From an uncultured Coriobacteriaceae bacterium (GTDB taxonomy: Bacteria; Actinomycetota; Coriobacteriia; Coriobacteriales; Eggerthellaceae): a stretch of DNA of 5,226 nt. How positions within the stretch are numbered: the first letter of the stretch is position 1; every line of letters starts with the position of its first letter. The notes beneath the pieces were generated by a model, which ran no database searches, was not told the DNA's origin, and was given only the letters and a program-made list of their open reading frames with translations. A program made the translations under genes and the position numbers. Positions 5,012 to 5,226 of the stretch are shown here, piece by piece. The stretch spans positions 1-5,226 of the forward strand of contig CAMORQ010000161.1 of NCBI GenBank assembly GCA_946623915.1, in the 5' to 3' direction.

Positions 5012-5226
5012 ATGACTTCCAGAAACATGACACGTAAAGAGTTTGCGGTGCTGGGTGCAACGGCAGGGGCCACATTCGCGCTTGGCCTGGGCGGTTGCGC
5101 ATCGGGCGGCACGGCAGGCGCTTCGGCATCCAGCGAAGGCGCGAGTGCGCAGGAATCTGCGGCATCGCAGGAGATCGCTTCGTCGGAAACGACGGCTGGA
5201 GCATCGTCCGAAGGTGCGTCTGCATC
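5012..5226 (+). CDS. Secreted lipoprotein, N-terminal part (3' end outside window)
   Basis: The product is probably anchored to the outer face of the membrane. Its N-terminus is charged (MTSRNMTRKEF), a hydrophobic stretch follows (AVLGATAGATFALGLG), and then a lipobox, GLGG before Cys29 (TGC 5096-5098), the expected signal-peptidase II site. TRKEFAVL resembles a twin-arginine motif with RK in place of RR, so Tat export is possible but unproven. After the Cys comes a Ser/Ala/Glu/Gly/Thr-rich linker of at least 40 residues in which SSEGASA occurs twice, a usual tether to a folded domain that lies beyond the window. The start may be ATG 5012 (AGGGG at 5003-5007, but almost no leader from the predicted transcription start) or ATG 5027, which gives a tidy 24-residue signal. 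MerR control suggests induction by a reactive or toxic compound. The catalytic domain is unseen, so function is not assigned. Confidence 0.82.
   Translation, partial: MTSRNMTRKEFAVLGATAGATFALGLGGCASGGTAGASASSEGASAQESAASQEIASSETTAGASSEGASA

Noticed and set aside
4165..5112. 315-codon open frame on the minus strand
   Set aside because: It is antisense to the well-supported acetyltransferase and the lipoprotein start, rich in His/Arg/Ala as expected of a GC-rich shadow frame, with no family resemblance.

Overview
The window is GC-rich, gene-dense bacterial DNA. Gene content and protein style suggest an anaerobic gut actinobacterium of the Coriobacteriia, probably Eggerthellaceae. The pointers are a diaminopropionate ammonia-lyase/hydantoinase/RidA neighbourhood, a Nif11-like leader peptide, a fused YjiH-type membrane protein, and a lipoprotein with an RK-type signal peptide and a Ser/Ala/Glu-rich linker. 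This placement is inferred from style, not from a marker gene.

Layout: (1) 1-441 is the C-terminal third of diaminopropionate ammonia-lyase (DpaL), entering from the left. (2) 442-618 separates convergent genes and holds two hairpins, one a plausible terminator for the minus-strand gene. (3) 619-896 (minus) is a small Nif11-like leader-peptide gene whose downstream part carries CxxC-x17-CxxC; it needs a one-base frame change to be read whole. (4) 1107-1379 (minus, start uncertain) is a second small ORF with a leader-like LDDAEIDAVAG stretch followed by a 41-residue, three-Cys tail. (5) 1457-1660 is a C-terminal remnant of a dihydropyrimidinase/hydantoinase. (6) 1707-2090 is an intact RidA. 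(7) 2379-3743 is a 454-residue YjiH/Gate-domain membrane protein with its own promoter. (8) 3736-4065 encodes only the C-terminal end of a LysR-type effector domain, overlapping the end of the membrane-protein gene. (9) 4282-4875 is a LacA/Maa-type left-handed beta-helix acetyltransferase. (10) From 5012 a lipoprotein gene runs off the right edge, behind a MerR-type promoter with a perfect 16-bp palindrome in a 19-bp spacer.

DpaL releases 2-aminoacrylate-type intermediates, the substrates RidA clears, so dpaL and ridA make functional sense together. Hydantoinases are familiar neighbours of dpaL. Between these genes sit two orphan RiPP-precursor-like ORFs and a broken hydantoinase, and a LysR fragment follows, so this looks like a catabolic locus that has been interrupted and is decaying. 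No RiPP maturation enzyme, protease or exporter is visible. No tRNA, rRNA, CRISPR array or transposase was seen.
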